From Kingdonia uniflora (taxonomy: Eukaryota > Streptophyta > Magnoliopsida > Ranunculales > Circaeasteraceae), in contig JACGCM010000510.1 in the NCBI GenBank assembly GCA_014058105.1, positions 1,426,001-1,490,000 of the forward strand: a stretch of DNA of 64,000 bases. Direction: 5' to 3'. Position numbers and translations under genes: made by a program. Below the pieces are notes generated by a model, which was given only the letters and a program-made list of their open reading frames with translations, was not told the origin of the DNA and searched no databases. Shown one piece after another: positions 45,706 to 56,141 of this stretch. How positions within the stretch are numbered: the first letter of the stretch is position 1; each line of letters starts with the position of its first letter.

Positions 45706-45878
45706 TGTCACTCAATCAATAAAATCATTATTCTTAAATCCTCAAGAGAGGTCGTGGTTTTTACTTATTCAGAAGTTTCCACGCTAATTCTTACGTCTTG
45801 GTGATTGTTTGTTATTTCTAATTCTGTTTATATTTAGTGTGAGATACCAAGTTCGAGATACGAAATTACGCTCTTACA
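45706..45878 (+). repeat. 3' LTR fragment of the second Gypsy element
   Basis: It matches the last 170 bp of the 5' LTR: TCACTCAAT, AAATCCTCAAGAGAGGTCG, TTCCACGCTAATTCTTA, CTTGGTGATTGTTTGTTATT and the CTCTTACA end. The first 315 bp of the LTR are deleted together with the integrase. Confidence 0.82.
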
Positions 45879-47100
45879 AGATCCATTCTTAATTTCATCA
45901 CTTGGAAGAAACTAAAATAAATTAGACTAGAGTGCCCACGCCATTTAATATTTTTGAGTATTTTTACTAATTCTTGATTTATAAGAGGGAGGTCATTGTA
46001 AACATATGCATGAATCAGGACCACTAGCTTCTACATAACGTTAATGATTCGACGTAAAATAAACCAACTGGAACTGTCGTGGTCATAAAACCCCCACTTG
46101 ATTAGGATCTTGACTAAGCATATATATATCTAGACATGCACTAATTATCATGTTTATTCAATCATGACCTCAAAGTCATGACATAATCCCCAGTTTCGGT
46201 AATCAAATTAACTTAATATCACCTAATATAAGTATGATATCCTGAATATTGGATATCAGTAGTTTGGGGTGAAAGGGTAAAGAAAAAGGGTAAGTACATA
46301 TGAAAGAAGAATGGTCTAAACGTCACCAAATAAGTTGTGTTTTTAGGCTTGTACGTAATGATTTATTTTGCTCGAAGTTTAATAAACACTTCTTTTATGA
46401 TAACGATAAAATGTAATACGTGTATATGCTATCTTATCGAAAAACAACTTTGTTAATTTCATATTTATCGTTCCCTGCTGGCTGACGATGCTACGAGTTG
46501 AGAACAAAATCCTTGTTCCAGGTATATATTCCTAATTAATCCATCATGAGCAGAACTTCAAATAAATTAAACTGCCGTAAACTTATTCTTGTAGAGAAAA
46601 GAGTACTAGCCTCATTTGAACATGCAGCTTTTTAACTTATATTTTTGTTAGACTACACGGTCTTCTTCGTAAAAAAATATGCATGAATTAAGACCACTAG
46701 GTTCTCCACAACGTCAATGATCCGACGTATAATAAAGCAACTAGGATGGTCATGTGGTCGTAGTCAGACACCCCTACTTCATTAGGTTTTTGTCTAAGCT
46801 CCATTAATTAGATAAGAATTAATCGCCTTTAATTACACCGCAACGTCAACGTCAATGTCAACGTCATGACATAATCCACAGTGCCCTAATCAAATTTAAT
46901 TTGTGCCACCTATGTTTTGTTTTATGATATCGTGATTGGAAATCAGTTTCAGTAGTTTTGGGTGACGTCCTAATGAACTAAAAATCCTTATGCACTTGTA
47001 ATTATCTATCTTGATTCTTGACATTATTCGGTTGAATTTTTCATCTATACCGGCACTACTCTTCAGGTTCACGAGCACACACGTTAATAGCTTGTATAAG
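45879..47100 (+). repeat. Intergenic DNA with an old tandem duplication
   Basis: The segment at 46001-46280 (GCATGAATCAGGACCACTAG, AACGTTAATGATTCGACGTA) recurs at 46676-46965 (GCATGAATTAAGACCACTAG, AACGTCAATGATCCGACGTA), about 675 bp away, with similarity over roughly 290 bp. The sequence at 46390-46620 likewise matches 40440-40611 plus 45879-45930. There is no gene. Confidence 0.65.
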
Positions 47101-47386
47101 TGTTATTGGCTGTGCCCAATTGTTACATCAAATTAAGGTAGGTGGGACCTAGTGTTACTCTTTATTAGGGTTGAAGGTATAACCACTCTATCCCATCAGG
47201 TTAAATAGAGAGGAAGTCCCTCTTGGAGGCTACAACACAAAAAACTATCCCATTGAGGTCTGCAGCCAATCCAATGGAAAACTCAACTCAAGAACAAATA
47301 ATTTTCTAGAGAGCAGGAAAGGAGGTTAGTATAATTTGCTTTCCATATCCTATTATTGATCATAATAACTGTATGAAGTCTCTACA
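47101..47386 (+). repeat. Copia-type LTR with primer site
   Basis: It starts TGTTATTGGCTGTGCC and ends CTCTACA, followed by ATTGGTATCAGTCGC, a Copia primer site with the last bases changed. A coherent gag does not follow directly, and I found no matching LTR on the right side of the Copia coding remnants, so it may belong to those or to another element. Confidence 0.55.
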
Positions 47387-49025
47387 ATTGGTATCAGTCG
47401 CTAGGATACTGTGTTATTATGATTCATTCTTAACAACAACATTGCGTAAGTGGTTGTTTTCTCTGGTTTTACCTTACTGTTATTTATGTTCTCAAAGAAG
47501 AGAGAAGACAAACACAAAATCATACTTTTTCTGTTTATCGAGTCTCTCTCTAAATCACTCCACCAAAGTTTTTAAGAGGGTGCTTTCTCCCTCCCCATTG
47601 CATCGAATCAGACGATTCAAGTTTTTAAAGAGACCTATAAGAGTTTTGTACACCCTATACGTTGTGATTTGGCGATGAAGAGATGTATAAGAGAGACATC
47701 TCATAATTTGACGATGAAGAAATGTGCTTTGGCTGCGATTGAGAGACACATATGGCGTCCAATTCACGTTTGTTCTTCAAACCTCTGTTGTTGTTTGTTG
47801 CCGCATAGGGTTTGTTATTGGATGATTACTCCTCTGTCATCTGATTTCTAGGGTTTGTTGTTGGATGATTACTCCTCTGTCATCTGATTTCTAAGGTTTA
47901 TTGTTGGATGATTTGTTGTTGGATAATGAGCGTTCTTCCCCAAATTCAGTTATCTGATTTCTAGGGTTTAATTGATGAATTGGAGAAAAAAACCCCTCTA
48001 TTCGATGCTGATTTGTTGGCTGCAATTTGGGTAACCTCTTATGTTTCTGCTTCGATTCTATTTGAAAGATGTTTGCGTAGATTTTGTGGGTGGAAGTTTA
48101 TTTCTCGTTCTGAGTGGGAGTAACAACAAGGTATTTTGGGGGTTTTGTGTGTTGATTGCTGGTCTGTCGGCGTTCAACTCCACGAACAGCGAGACTACTT
48201 TGTATTATATATTTGTTTTTTTTTGTTTGTTTCTTGCTTTTTCCAGGAGTTGCTCGCAGTGATATTTTTTTTGTTTGTGTTGTGTTGTGCATGAACTACT
48301 CGTTATTCTTGGATATTTAAGCATATGATGACCCTCTTAAGGGATTCCACTGAATCATTAGTGATTACTTCAACAATAAATTCATTAATGTTTCTTCTTA
48401 ATTGACAAAAAGATTTTTGGCATTAGCCATGGATAATCATTAATGTATATAGGGCATTTTTATTCCCAATGATCTCCAATGGGGTTTAAGTGAGATCAAG
48501 TAGTCGTTAGGAAGGCAGGATATAAAGTGGGTAAATACACCTAAAAGAGTTTTATCCATGAACTTGAACGTTTCTCCCAATTTTGAGACTCTCTTGTAAA
48601 GTCTCATTAAGACTACTTTGCACTAATTAAACTTAAAATAATTAGACCACCCAAAGGAGGTTAATAAACTTCTAATTAATTAGTGGATCAAGATAGGCTA
48701 CACGGTATGGGGAGATAAGGATAATCCTTAGCCCAAAGGTGAGGAAGTGTCTCGAGTCAAACTGTAAGTTGCCAGTTTAGTCTTGAGCGTGAGTGATCAC
48801 CACTAGGGGGCAATGTATGTCAAATCACCACCCAAAGAAAGGATTCGATGATACATAGCTGTACCCACAAAGTGAATAATCAATGTCATAAATATTATAT
48901 ACACTCTGACTCGACCATCCTAATCCCAGGTAGAATCGCGATTATAGACAACAAGTTATAGATCTTTTACAGATCAAGTTAAATGTGCATAAAATTTAAA
49001 TTTTTGCACGTCTTAAAATAAGTCT
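47387..49025. other. Leader-like and unclassified DNA with a 43-bp minisatellite
   Basis: Apart from the primer site at its left end, this stretch holds no recognisable gene. The 43-bp unit beginning AGGGTTTGTT and holding GATTACTCCTCTGTCATCTG is repeated at 47807 and 47850, with partial copies to 47971. From about 48530 the sequence resembles the long leader before Copia gag genes. Confidence 0.45.
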
Positions 49026-51259
49026 TTGGTTCATACAGCTATGGACCCTATGATCCAAAACCAACTGACTAATATTGAGACCTTAACGGACTCTAACTAC
49101 TCTCTGGAACTGTTAGATGTCTTTAAGAAACAGTTTGAGGGTTCTGTCAAGGGAAGGCAGTACAGTAACTTATCTCAGCTTTTATCACTGAAGTGTGATG
49201 ACAGTGGAAATGTGCGCTCACACGTTTATGTTTGTTTTGAATCTAATTTGGTTGATGTTCTCCCCAATTGTTGGTGGTTAGATTATGGGGTAACTGTTCA
49301 TATTTTGAATTCTCTACAGGGGTTTATCAGTAGGCGATCGGCAAGGCCTGAAGAACAAGTTTTCTAGAGAGACGCTAGATGCCCCCCTATTGAGTTCGTT
49401 GGCATTTTTCGTTTGGCTTTAGGCAGGTGTTACTTTAGATTTAATACGCACTTTTTATGTTCCTTCGATGAGGCGATCTCTGGTTTCAGTTTCTCGGCTG
49501 CATTTTTTTCAAGTTATTTTTTCAATTTTAGACATGGTGGTTTTGACATTATTCCTCATGATTCCATATTGGTTTTGGTTTACTAGTTGATGGGTTATAC
49601 CGTCTATCTCTTAACCATTCATTTAAGACTTTCCCGTAAAGGGTTGAAAGATAGTTAGATTGAAAGGTCAAGGTTATCCGGTTAGATCGAGGAGGCGGGT
49701 ATTATGATAAGATCAATCAAGACGGTCAACTTTTGAGACCATTCTATCAGTATTTGTTGGATCAGGGTATTGTAGCCCAATACACTACTCTTGGATCATC
49801 TATGGACTGGGAGAAATCATAGTCTTAATCACTTGTATGTTTGGAGTTGTCCAGTAGAGGCAAAATTGTTTAACCCGAATATCGGAAAGTTAGTTTCGAG
49901 GACCGTCAGTTGTTTCTTCGTTGGTTTCCCTGAGAGATTGATAGGTTTCAGGTTTTATTGTCCTTCTCGCCCTATGGAGATTGTTAACTGTGCTCAGGCT
50001 CATTTCATAAAGGAGAGATATTACTTTACCAATGCTATTCATAAAGAGTTTATCTTTGAGGAGGGTTCTGTAACTCCGAGTCCAACTGCTATTCCGATCA
50101 GTGTTGTTATGCTTCCGTGTTTATCTGATATTGATACTGTGACGAGTACAATTCCAGACCTTGTTCCAGAACCCGTCGTAGTACCAGTTCTCCCTAAGAT
50201 TTTTTCCTCTACTCGCTCCTGTTTTGCTTCCTATTGTTCCCCTCAAGCCCAGCCTCTAGCTCCTACTCAGAGATCCCCTAAAAATATTTGTTCAATCATT
50301 TCTTCAGGTTATCACCTTTATTCAGTTGAAGAGAAATTATTTAATTTTGAGGATCTAGTATCTTTTAGTTTGGCTATGGCTAGTTGTTTTACAGATCAGT
50401 GGCGTAATGCCATCACAGAGGAGATGGTTTCTATGTCTCACAACTCTATATGGGAGTTGACACCTTTACCTGAAGGATCTAAGACAATTGAATACAAATA
50501 AATCGTTGTATATACGTCAATCAGAGTGGGAGACATTTTATATTTATGGTTTTGTACGTCGACGATATTTTACTTGCTAGCAGTGACATCCAATTTCTTC
50601 AGCAGACGAAAGCCTATGGCATGATATGTATGAGACTCGACATTAGTTTTGTTGTTGGGATGTTAAGAAGGTACCATCATAACCCTTCTATTATTCACTG
50701 GCAGGCAGCCAAGAAGGTTCTTCGTTATTTAAAGAAAACTAGAGATCACAGATTAGTTTATAGGAGATCAGATAAGTTCATGGTTTTGGGCTACTCTGAC
50801 TTAGATTTTGCAGGGGATAGAGATAATAAGAAGTCTACTTTTGATTATATTTATATGCTTACCCATGGCGCTATCTCATGGAGAAGTGTTAAACAGTCTC
50901 TTCCAGCTTCCTCAACTATGGAAACAGAGTATGTGGCTTGTTATGAGGCTTCCCAACAGACTATATGGCTCAAGAAGTTTATTTATGAGCTGAAGGTTGT
51001 TGATTCAATTTCTAGACCATTGAGAGTATTTTGCGATAATAAGGCAGTCGTCAAGTATATTAAGAATGATAATGTGACAATGGATAACATGTATATTAAC
51101 ATTAAGTATCATATTGTCATTGATAAAGTACAACAACAGATTATCGAGATTCCTTATTTGTCGACATTAGAGATGATTGCTGATCCGCTTACTAAGGGAC
51201 TTCTGATACCAGCCTTCAGGGGACATGTTACGCGTATGAGATTACTGGAGTCTCTTTGA
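49026..51259 (+). pseudogene. Internally deleted Ty1/Copia polyprotein
   Basis: Pieces in Copia order: a gag/protease border with PNCWWLDYGVTVHILNSLQGF (DSGAT worn to DYGVT, near 49265-49325); an integrase scrap (YYDKINQDGQLLRPFYQYLL, 49700); HLYVWSCPVEAKLFNPNIGK and FFVGFPERLIGFRFYCPS (49815-49970); WRNAITEEMVSMSHNSIWEL (50402); LYVDDILLASS (50552); then directly RLDISFVVGMLRRYHHNP; and RNase H with SDLDFAGDRDNKKSTFDY, AISWRSVKQSLPASSTMETE, VFCDNKAVVKYIKND. Most of the integrase and much of the reverse transcriptase are deleted. The RNase H frame, 50546-51259, is open for 237 codons. Confidence 0.85.
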
Positions 51260-51848
51260 GGATCGTTCTTTTGTGTGGGAGTAGTTGTTCATTTATTTAC
51301 TGTTACTGCATTAGGATTCTTTATCCACGTGGGAGTTATTCTCGGTTATTATTTAGTCGACATTCAGATTTTATTTTGATTATTTAGTTGTTATTACCAA
51401 AAAGATTACCTATTTTAAGGAGCCACATCATACAAATAACTTAAGAGTATCCACTTTTTTTTACCCTTTTTCTTATTTAATTTTGAGGGTCCCAGTCTTT
51501 TTACCTAATAAATTTTTCAAACATGACTACCCAATTTTTTTTCTCTCCTAATATTGAGGAGAGAGAGTATTGAAACCTAAAATTACTACCCTCTTGGGGA
51601 GGCTAAAATCTTGGTTTTTAGTACTTTCTCCTCTATATTTTAGCTATAAAGAGACTACACTAGATGCTCTTACATCTATATCTTGTGGATATTTTTGTTT
51701 CCCTGTAATCACGCACGGGAATTTGCTTGGAATATATTATTTCCAAATTTTTTTTAATCTTTATATATATGGGTTTGTTGGACCTTTGGCATTCTTCATC
51801 TTTTCCCCCAATGTTCAAGCTTCTCTCTTCTGTGTAAGTAAAGTGGTC
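51260..51848. mobile_element. Intergenic DNA with a MITE candidate (about 51445-51676)
   Basis: TAAGAGTATCCAC at 51445 and ATGCTCTTA ending near 51674 can pair as worn inverted ends (TAAGAG..ATC), as in many small DNA transposons. No convincing target duplication was found. The rest, to the ATG at 51849, shows nothing I can name, and no LTR is visible where the left end of the next Tat element would be expected. Confidence 0.35.
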
Positions 51849-52202
51849 ATGGCGAGGATACACTCCCAACGTCAGTATCATACGGCGGATGGGAGGCTGG
51901 CCATAAAAGTGGTTAAACTGCGTAAATGGTATTTCCAGGCGCTATTGTATGACACGTTTCTGCCTGACCAGCTACTGCAACTCGAAGGACTTAGCCCGGA
52001 TGAGAGACTTGTGGAGTTGGATCGTTACTTCTGGTATGATATTTTTTGTAACTTGATCCTTGATGCAGAAGCTCGAAAAGTTTTTATGAAGGAAATCGCG
52101 TTGGATAAAATTGTTGAAGAGAATAAGAGAGTGGTTGATGGTGAGATAATTCCCTGTGGTAAACCCAACCACCTTGGTTACTTCAAATACAGCAACCTAT
52201 AA
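51849..52202 (+). CDS. Accessory ORF B, intact version
   Basis: From the ATG at 51849 the frame is open for 117 residues: MARIHSQRQYHTADGRLAIK, then VVKLRKWYFQALLYD, LEGLSPDERLVELDRYFWYD, ARKVFMKEIALDKIVEENKR, PCGKPNHLGYFKYSNL. The open frame extends upstream to 51570 but without homology, so the inner ATG is preferred. It has the same size and motifs as the broken copies at 31398-31766 and 53883-54235. It has an aromatic/acidic 'VELDRYFWYDIF' centre and mixed-charge helices, but no signal or membrane segment. I know no family and assign no function. It is antisense to the pol of its element. Confidence 0.65.
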   Translation: MARIHSQRQYHTADGRLAIKVVKLRKWYFQALLYDTFLPDQLLQLEGLSPDERLVELDRYFWYDIFCNLILDAEARKVFMKEIALDKIVEENKRVVDGEIIPCGKPNHLGYFKYSNL

Positions 52203-52616
52203 ATGCATCACCCTTATAATGAGATCGAGTTTTTCGAGGTCTCTTAGAATAAAATATTATTTTAAATAACTGGTTATTTCGTTTATTGCCCGTAGAACTT
52301 TGTGGTATTTTATTGAATTGTAATGCAGCTGACTAAGCAAACATTTCTCGAACTGGAGTATGTAAAGTTGTTCGCAACTTGTCCATAATTTCTTTTATAA
52401 TACTCATCTAAGATTAAATTGACAGCTGTGATCAATGTTATCCATATTTTGTAAAAAATTAAAAATCAAAATTTTCCCTTATAAGTGCCCCATCTGGTTA
52501 TCTATAAAAAGCTTACGATAAGATGGGAAAAGAATTTCAAAGTTGAGAGTAAAAGGGTGAATTATCGTACAAACTATATAGGTTACCTTGGGAAGGAGGT
52601 TTAAATATTATTTTAA

Positions 52617-53094
52617 TGGCAGGATCGAGAAGGGGTAATGATGATAGAGTGCGTGCTCCTAAGAGAGACGACGTTAATAAGTGGCGGGGGGGGGGGGGGG
52701 GGGCGGAGATGCCTCTGCTCAGAAATTAAGGCCATCTCATACTGACACGTGTCCCCATGAACCATCATTTCCCCCTAGAGTATATGAAGCCAGGGTAACT
52801 TCAGAAGTACAGAAGCTGCAGTTGCGCTACTTTGGCAACCAATCTCCGGAGATGCTCACTCCCATACCTGTGCCACCAACATACCATGGGATGACAAAAG
52901 AGGAAGCAGCGGAGGCTAAGGATGACTACTATTACATGTGGTGGTTCCACTACCTTATTATGTTAGGGGAGCAACGCCGGGTATGTCTACGTCTGCTTGT
53001 AGAGGATAAGATTGAGGAGGCAGATCTGGAAGCCGATCTACGTACCAGGAAGTACTGCCGTTATCCTGCGAGGGATTTGATTCTAAAAAAGTAG
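52617..53094 (+). pseudogene. Accessory ORF A, copy 2, with a G-run frameshift
   Basis: An ATG at 52617 opens MAGSRRGNDDRVRAPKRDD, then an 18-base G run (52686-52703) shifts the frame. The downstream frame continues ARVTSEVQKLQLRYFG, PIPVPPTYHGMTKEEAAEAK, DDYYYMWWFHYLIMLGEQRR, VCLRLLVEDKIEEADLEADL to a stop at 53092. Changing the G run by one (mod 3) would join the two parts. The second part aligns with the open frame at 32593-32916. No family is known to me. The frame after the G run is open, so the break is recent or due to slippage or sequencing. Confidence 0.62.
52686..52703. repeat. 18-base G run
   Basis: An uninterrupted run of 18 G within the coding frame of ORF A copy 2; it is the cause of the frame change there. 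Confidence 0.9.
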
Positions 53095-53882
53095 AATCAT
53101 TCTTTTTTTCTTCTTCCAATTAGAGGTGGTGGGGGTTACGGAGGAAGAGACAGTGGTGGTGGAGACGAAGATTGGAAAATATATTTTGTTGAAGGTTGGT
53201 TCAGGCTCTATTACAACCATCTTCCTGTCTTTTCTTGCAAAAGTATTTTAATAGGAAACATTGATGATAAACTGAAATGTAATGTAACCTGTAGATCGAT
53301 CTGTAGGAAAGCTCTGAAAAATTGTTCTCTGTAAAGTATTATGTAAGTAATTGTCGAGCTAATGAAAAGTATATTTGTGCATAAATTTTGGGTTGATAGA
53401 TCAAATTAGAAATTAGTATGGTAAAGAAAAATAGATTATGATGGAAAAGTATATCAAACTGAAGTAAAATCTACGTGATCGTGCTATAACAGATCACCTC
53501 GTCAGATTAGAAAATATAGTGAAATTATATTTTCAATCTATTTATAGATAGAAAATATGTAGCTAAAACCATTTTGAGAGCTCGAGCATGGGTATATGAA
53601 ATGCTGAGAATAAAGAATGCGAACTGTGGAGTTATTTTGGATATATATAAAACATTTGAGAGGTTTTGAAATATAGTTTAAAAAATAGATGGTCGAAATA
53701 CAATGAGTTCATTTTAAAAGATAAGATCAAATAAAGTTCTAACATTATTTTACGGTGTCAGTTATGGACAAGGGGAGGAAATATAGATTATACTATATGC
53801 AGAATGGGGGGATTTGTTGTTATCGTAATCTGTGTGTATAAAAAATACTTGAAATGTGATGTAGTTAGGAGAAGAAATAAAA
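53095..53882. other. Spacer between ORF A and the second ORF B
   Basis: Directly after ORF A a Gly-rich, G-rich stretch (GGTGGTGGGGGTTACGG, 53126-53142) reads like a fragment of coding sequence, but no homology was found. The rest shows nothing I can support. Confidence 0.4.
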
Positions 53883-54235
53883 ATAGTGAGGACTCACTCT
53901 TAAAGAGCTCGCCATGCATTGGAGGGGCGCTTAGCAATAAAGATTGCAAAAGTTTGTGAGAGGATTTTTGGGCAGTTAGGGTATGATGTCAATTTGCCTT
54001 AATCTTTAATACAGTTTCATGGGTTGACTGCGAGGGCGAGGGAGAATGAGGTTGTGCGTCATGTGTATTCTTAGATATTTCATGAATTGGTGTTAGTGCT
54101 TGAAGCTTGAAAAGCTGCTGTGAGGGAAATTGCCACAGAAGAAATAGCTGAGGAAGATAAGATGATTGCTTAGTGCGAACTGATTAGGTATGGCACTTTA
54201 CGACATCTTGGATGTTTTATGTGTGATTATTTGTG
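53883..54235 (+). pseudogene. Accessory ORF B, second copy in this element, broken
   Basis: The start codon is changed to ATA. The reading continues VRTHS, TAA, RARHALEGRLAIKIAKVCER, IFGQLGYDVNLP, a stop, SLIQFHGL, ENEVVRHVYS, a stop, IFHELVLVLEA, ATEEIAEEDKMIA and RHLGCFMCDYL. It is closer to the copy at 31398-31766 (IFGQLGYDVNLP versus LFGWLGYDVKLP) than to the neighbour at 51849. The order B, A, B thus holds two diverged B types, and the one at 51849 has no counterpart in the other element. Confidence 0.65.
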
Positions 54236-54581
54236 AGGGAATGAACTGTGTGAGGTTAACTAACTATTTTTTGAATGGAGGGAAAATACTTCTTCTGAAT
54301 TTGTTCCTGTATTGTTGTGAATGTTGTTTGAAACTTTAAAATTTAAAAGGTGGTAGCATTGGAAATGACATCAACAGTTCTATAAGTAACAAAAATATGA
54401 GTAAAAAAATTAGATCATCTGTACTTTCTGTCTTTTGTGTAATGGTAGAGAAAGTTTGATTATGTGTGAGTGTAGTGCCATAATGAGTGTGGGAAGGTGT
54501 GTGGGGGATTTGGGTAGAAAAGAGAGAAATATATTAAAATATAAGACTTAGGGTAATGATGGAGAGGCGATTTCACCTAAA

Positions 54582-54935
54582 ATGTACGAAACGTCTAGCA
54601 TGAATAGTCGAAGGAACGCATTGGCATCAAAACTGAGGGCGGGTCGTATAAGCCCTAATAATTGCCAACAGTTAGAGAGAGAAAGAATAAATACCTTTTC
54701 TTCTTCGCCATTCAAGCGTTTGTCAAACATAGAGAAACAAAAAACTAGAAAGAGAGAGAAGAGGTTGAGTTATAAAAATTCTAGAAAGAGAGTTAACGAG
54801 AGTAACCATCGCAGCCAGAGGGAAAAGGGTGTGGTTGTTGGAGGTAGGTCAGAGACCTGCATTGTATAGTGTCATAGTGACAGAGGGATTGCGTGTTGTT
54901 CCAGACTCTTATTCAGACATTGAAGGTTAGTGGTT
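54582..54935 (+). pseudogene. First exon region of the spliced accessory gene, copy 2
   Basis: The stretch near 54890-54929 reads LRVVPDSYSDIEG and ends at GAAG/GTTAGT. The other copy has CVVPNSSFAIEG ending at the same donor, which fixes this as a shared exon end. Upstream, an open frame at 54582-54869 has a basic, Ser/Arg-rich composition; whether it belongs to the exon is uncertain. Confidence 0.5.
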
Positions 54936-55230
54936 TTGATTGATTTAGCTGATTTGTGCTTATGATTTAGAGTAATCATTTGATGTGGAGAATACTATAT
55001 TTGTGTTTATTTGATATTCGAAAAGTTAGTTATTTTTAGTAAACCTTTGAAAACTTTTGCTTTGCATGGAAAAGTATGTATGTATGTGTATGATATGTGT
55101 ATGTGTAAAAGTATAGACAAAAAATATAATGATTGAGAAAATTGATTAAATACCTGGGCCTGCATGTAAGTAGAGGCGTGAGAAGGCTCTATTATAGAAA
55201 TAAGCCTCATCCTCAAGCCATATTCTTGAT

Positions 55231-55305
55231 ATGGAGACCTCGACCTCTAGTCGTTTGATCGAGCTAGTATCTATTGAGTTTGATAATGCAGATGTTGTGT
55301 GTGTG

Positions 55306-55336
<31 letters not shown>

Positions 55337-56062
55337 GACCTAAGAACGGTGAGCCCTAACGTTGTAGAGGTAGCCTCGGAGGAGAATAACGTAGTAGAAT
55401 TTTCAGATTTCCTTGGTAATCTCCTATCCTACCCTGTAGATTCAAACGTATTTAAGGAGTTCTGTAAAATAAAAGGTAGTTTAAGTGGTAGATGGGGTAA
55501 TGTTATTGAGCACTCTAGGAGGTCGTTTAGGGGATGTACTGATCCAAATGGGGAAGGATATTTTTTCTTGCTGCCTGACTTAGAACAGAAGAAAGCTGAT
55601 AGAGGAGTAGAAGAGTCAATTTCTTTTGAGTACTTCAATGGGGGTGTCCAAAGTGATCTGAGCCAGAGATTTTTGTATTATCTATCTCAGATGGAATTCA
55701 GACTGATGTTGCCTCTTAACAATCTTTCTATAGGTATTTTGAATACCATAAAGGTTTGTCCTGCCCAACTGAATGGTAATATGTGGGAAGTGATAAATGT
55801 CTGTGACAAACTGAATAGATTGTGGGTTGAAAATGAGTTGGAGAGGAGAATAATTCCTGCAAATGTTTTACAGTATTACACTGTGAAATATTATGTAGCG
55901 ACTAGAGGCACGTACTTCTCTTCTAGTTCGTCTCGACCTCAATTTTTTGACTTGAATTCAGCAGGGCAAGTTTGAAATGACAATTTGATATGGGTAAAAG
56001 GTGATTGTCTCCAAAGAAAGGACGAGGAACCTATGGACCTCATATATAAAACTTTAAAGAAA
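55231..56062 (+). pseudogene. Main exon of the spliced accessory gene, copy 2
   Basis: It opens near METSTSSRLIELVSIEFDNA (55231), crosses a (GT)n plus 29-base G run, then codes for FSDFLGNLLSYPVDSNVFKE, FCKIKGSLSGRWGNVIEHSR, YFFLLPDLEQKKADRGVEES, YFNGGVQSDLSQRFLYYLSQ, MEFRLMLPLNNLSIGILNTI, KVCPAQLNGNMWEVINVCDK, VKYYVATRGTYFSSSSSRPQ. A stop follows AGQV (55976), then DLIYKTLKK up to the GTAAGT donor at 56063. The LPLxxxxIGILNxIKVCPAQLNxNxWEVI core resembles the Transposase_28 domain of Tat elements, which is of unknown function. The protein is 233 residues in one frame, better kept than the copy at 29-30.5 kb. Confidence 0.68.
55295..55335. repeat. (GT)n followed by a 29-base G run
   Basis: A TGTGTGTGTG repeat runs into 29 consecutive G at 55307-55335, inside the main exon of the accessory gene. 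It has the same design as the tract at 17993-18027. Confidence 0.9.
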
Positions 56063-56141
56063 AGTAAGTAATAGTTTGTGATATCGAGTTGGTGTAGATG
56101 TGGCAGCATTTATCTGTATGTAACTTTGTGTTGTGTTTTGC

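Larger units (their letters stand above)
40612..45878 (+). mobile_element. Second Tat-type Ty3/Gypsy element, internally deleted
   Basis: It has a complete 5' LTR (40612-41098, TGTAAG..CTTACA), a primer site TGGCGCCGTCTATGGGA, then gag, protease, reverse transcriptase and two RNase H domains, but no integrase. Pol stops in the region before the integrase zinc site (LHEGTY, SLANRIT near 45670) and runs straight into the last 173 bp of an LTR. Flanks AGATT (40607-40611) and AGATC (45879-45883) could be a target duplication with one change. It is related to, but clearly a different family from, the larger Tat elements; proteins align throughout while the LTRs differ. Confidence 0.85.

Noticed and set aside
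47683..47700. A stretch resembling a library adapter (AGATGTATAAGAGAGACA)
   Set aside because: It differs from the known transposase adapter end at several places and lies in normal AT-rich DNA; chance is the simplest explanation.
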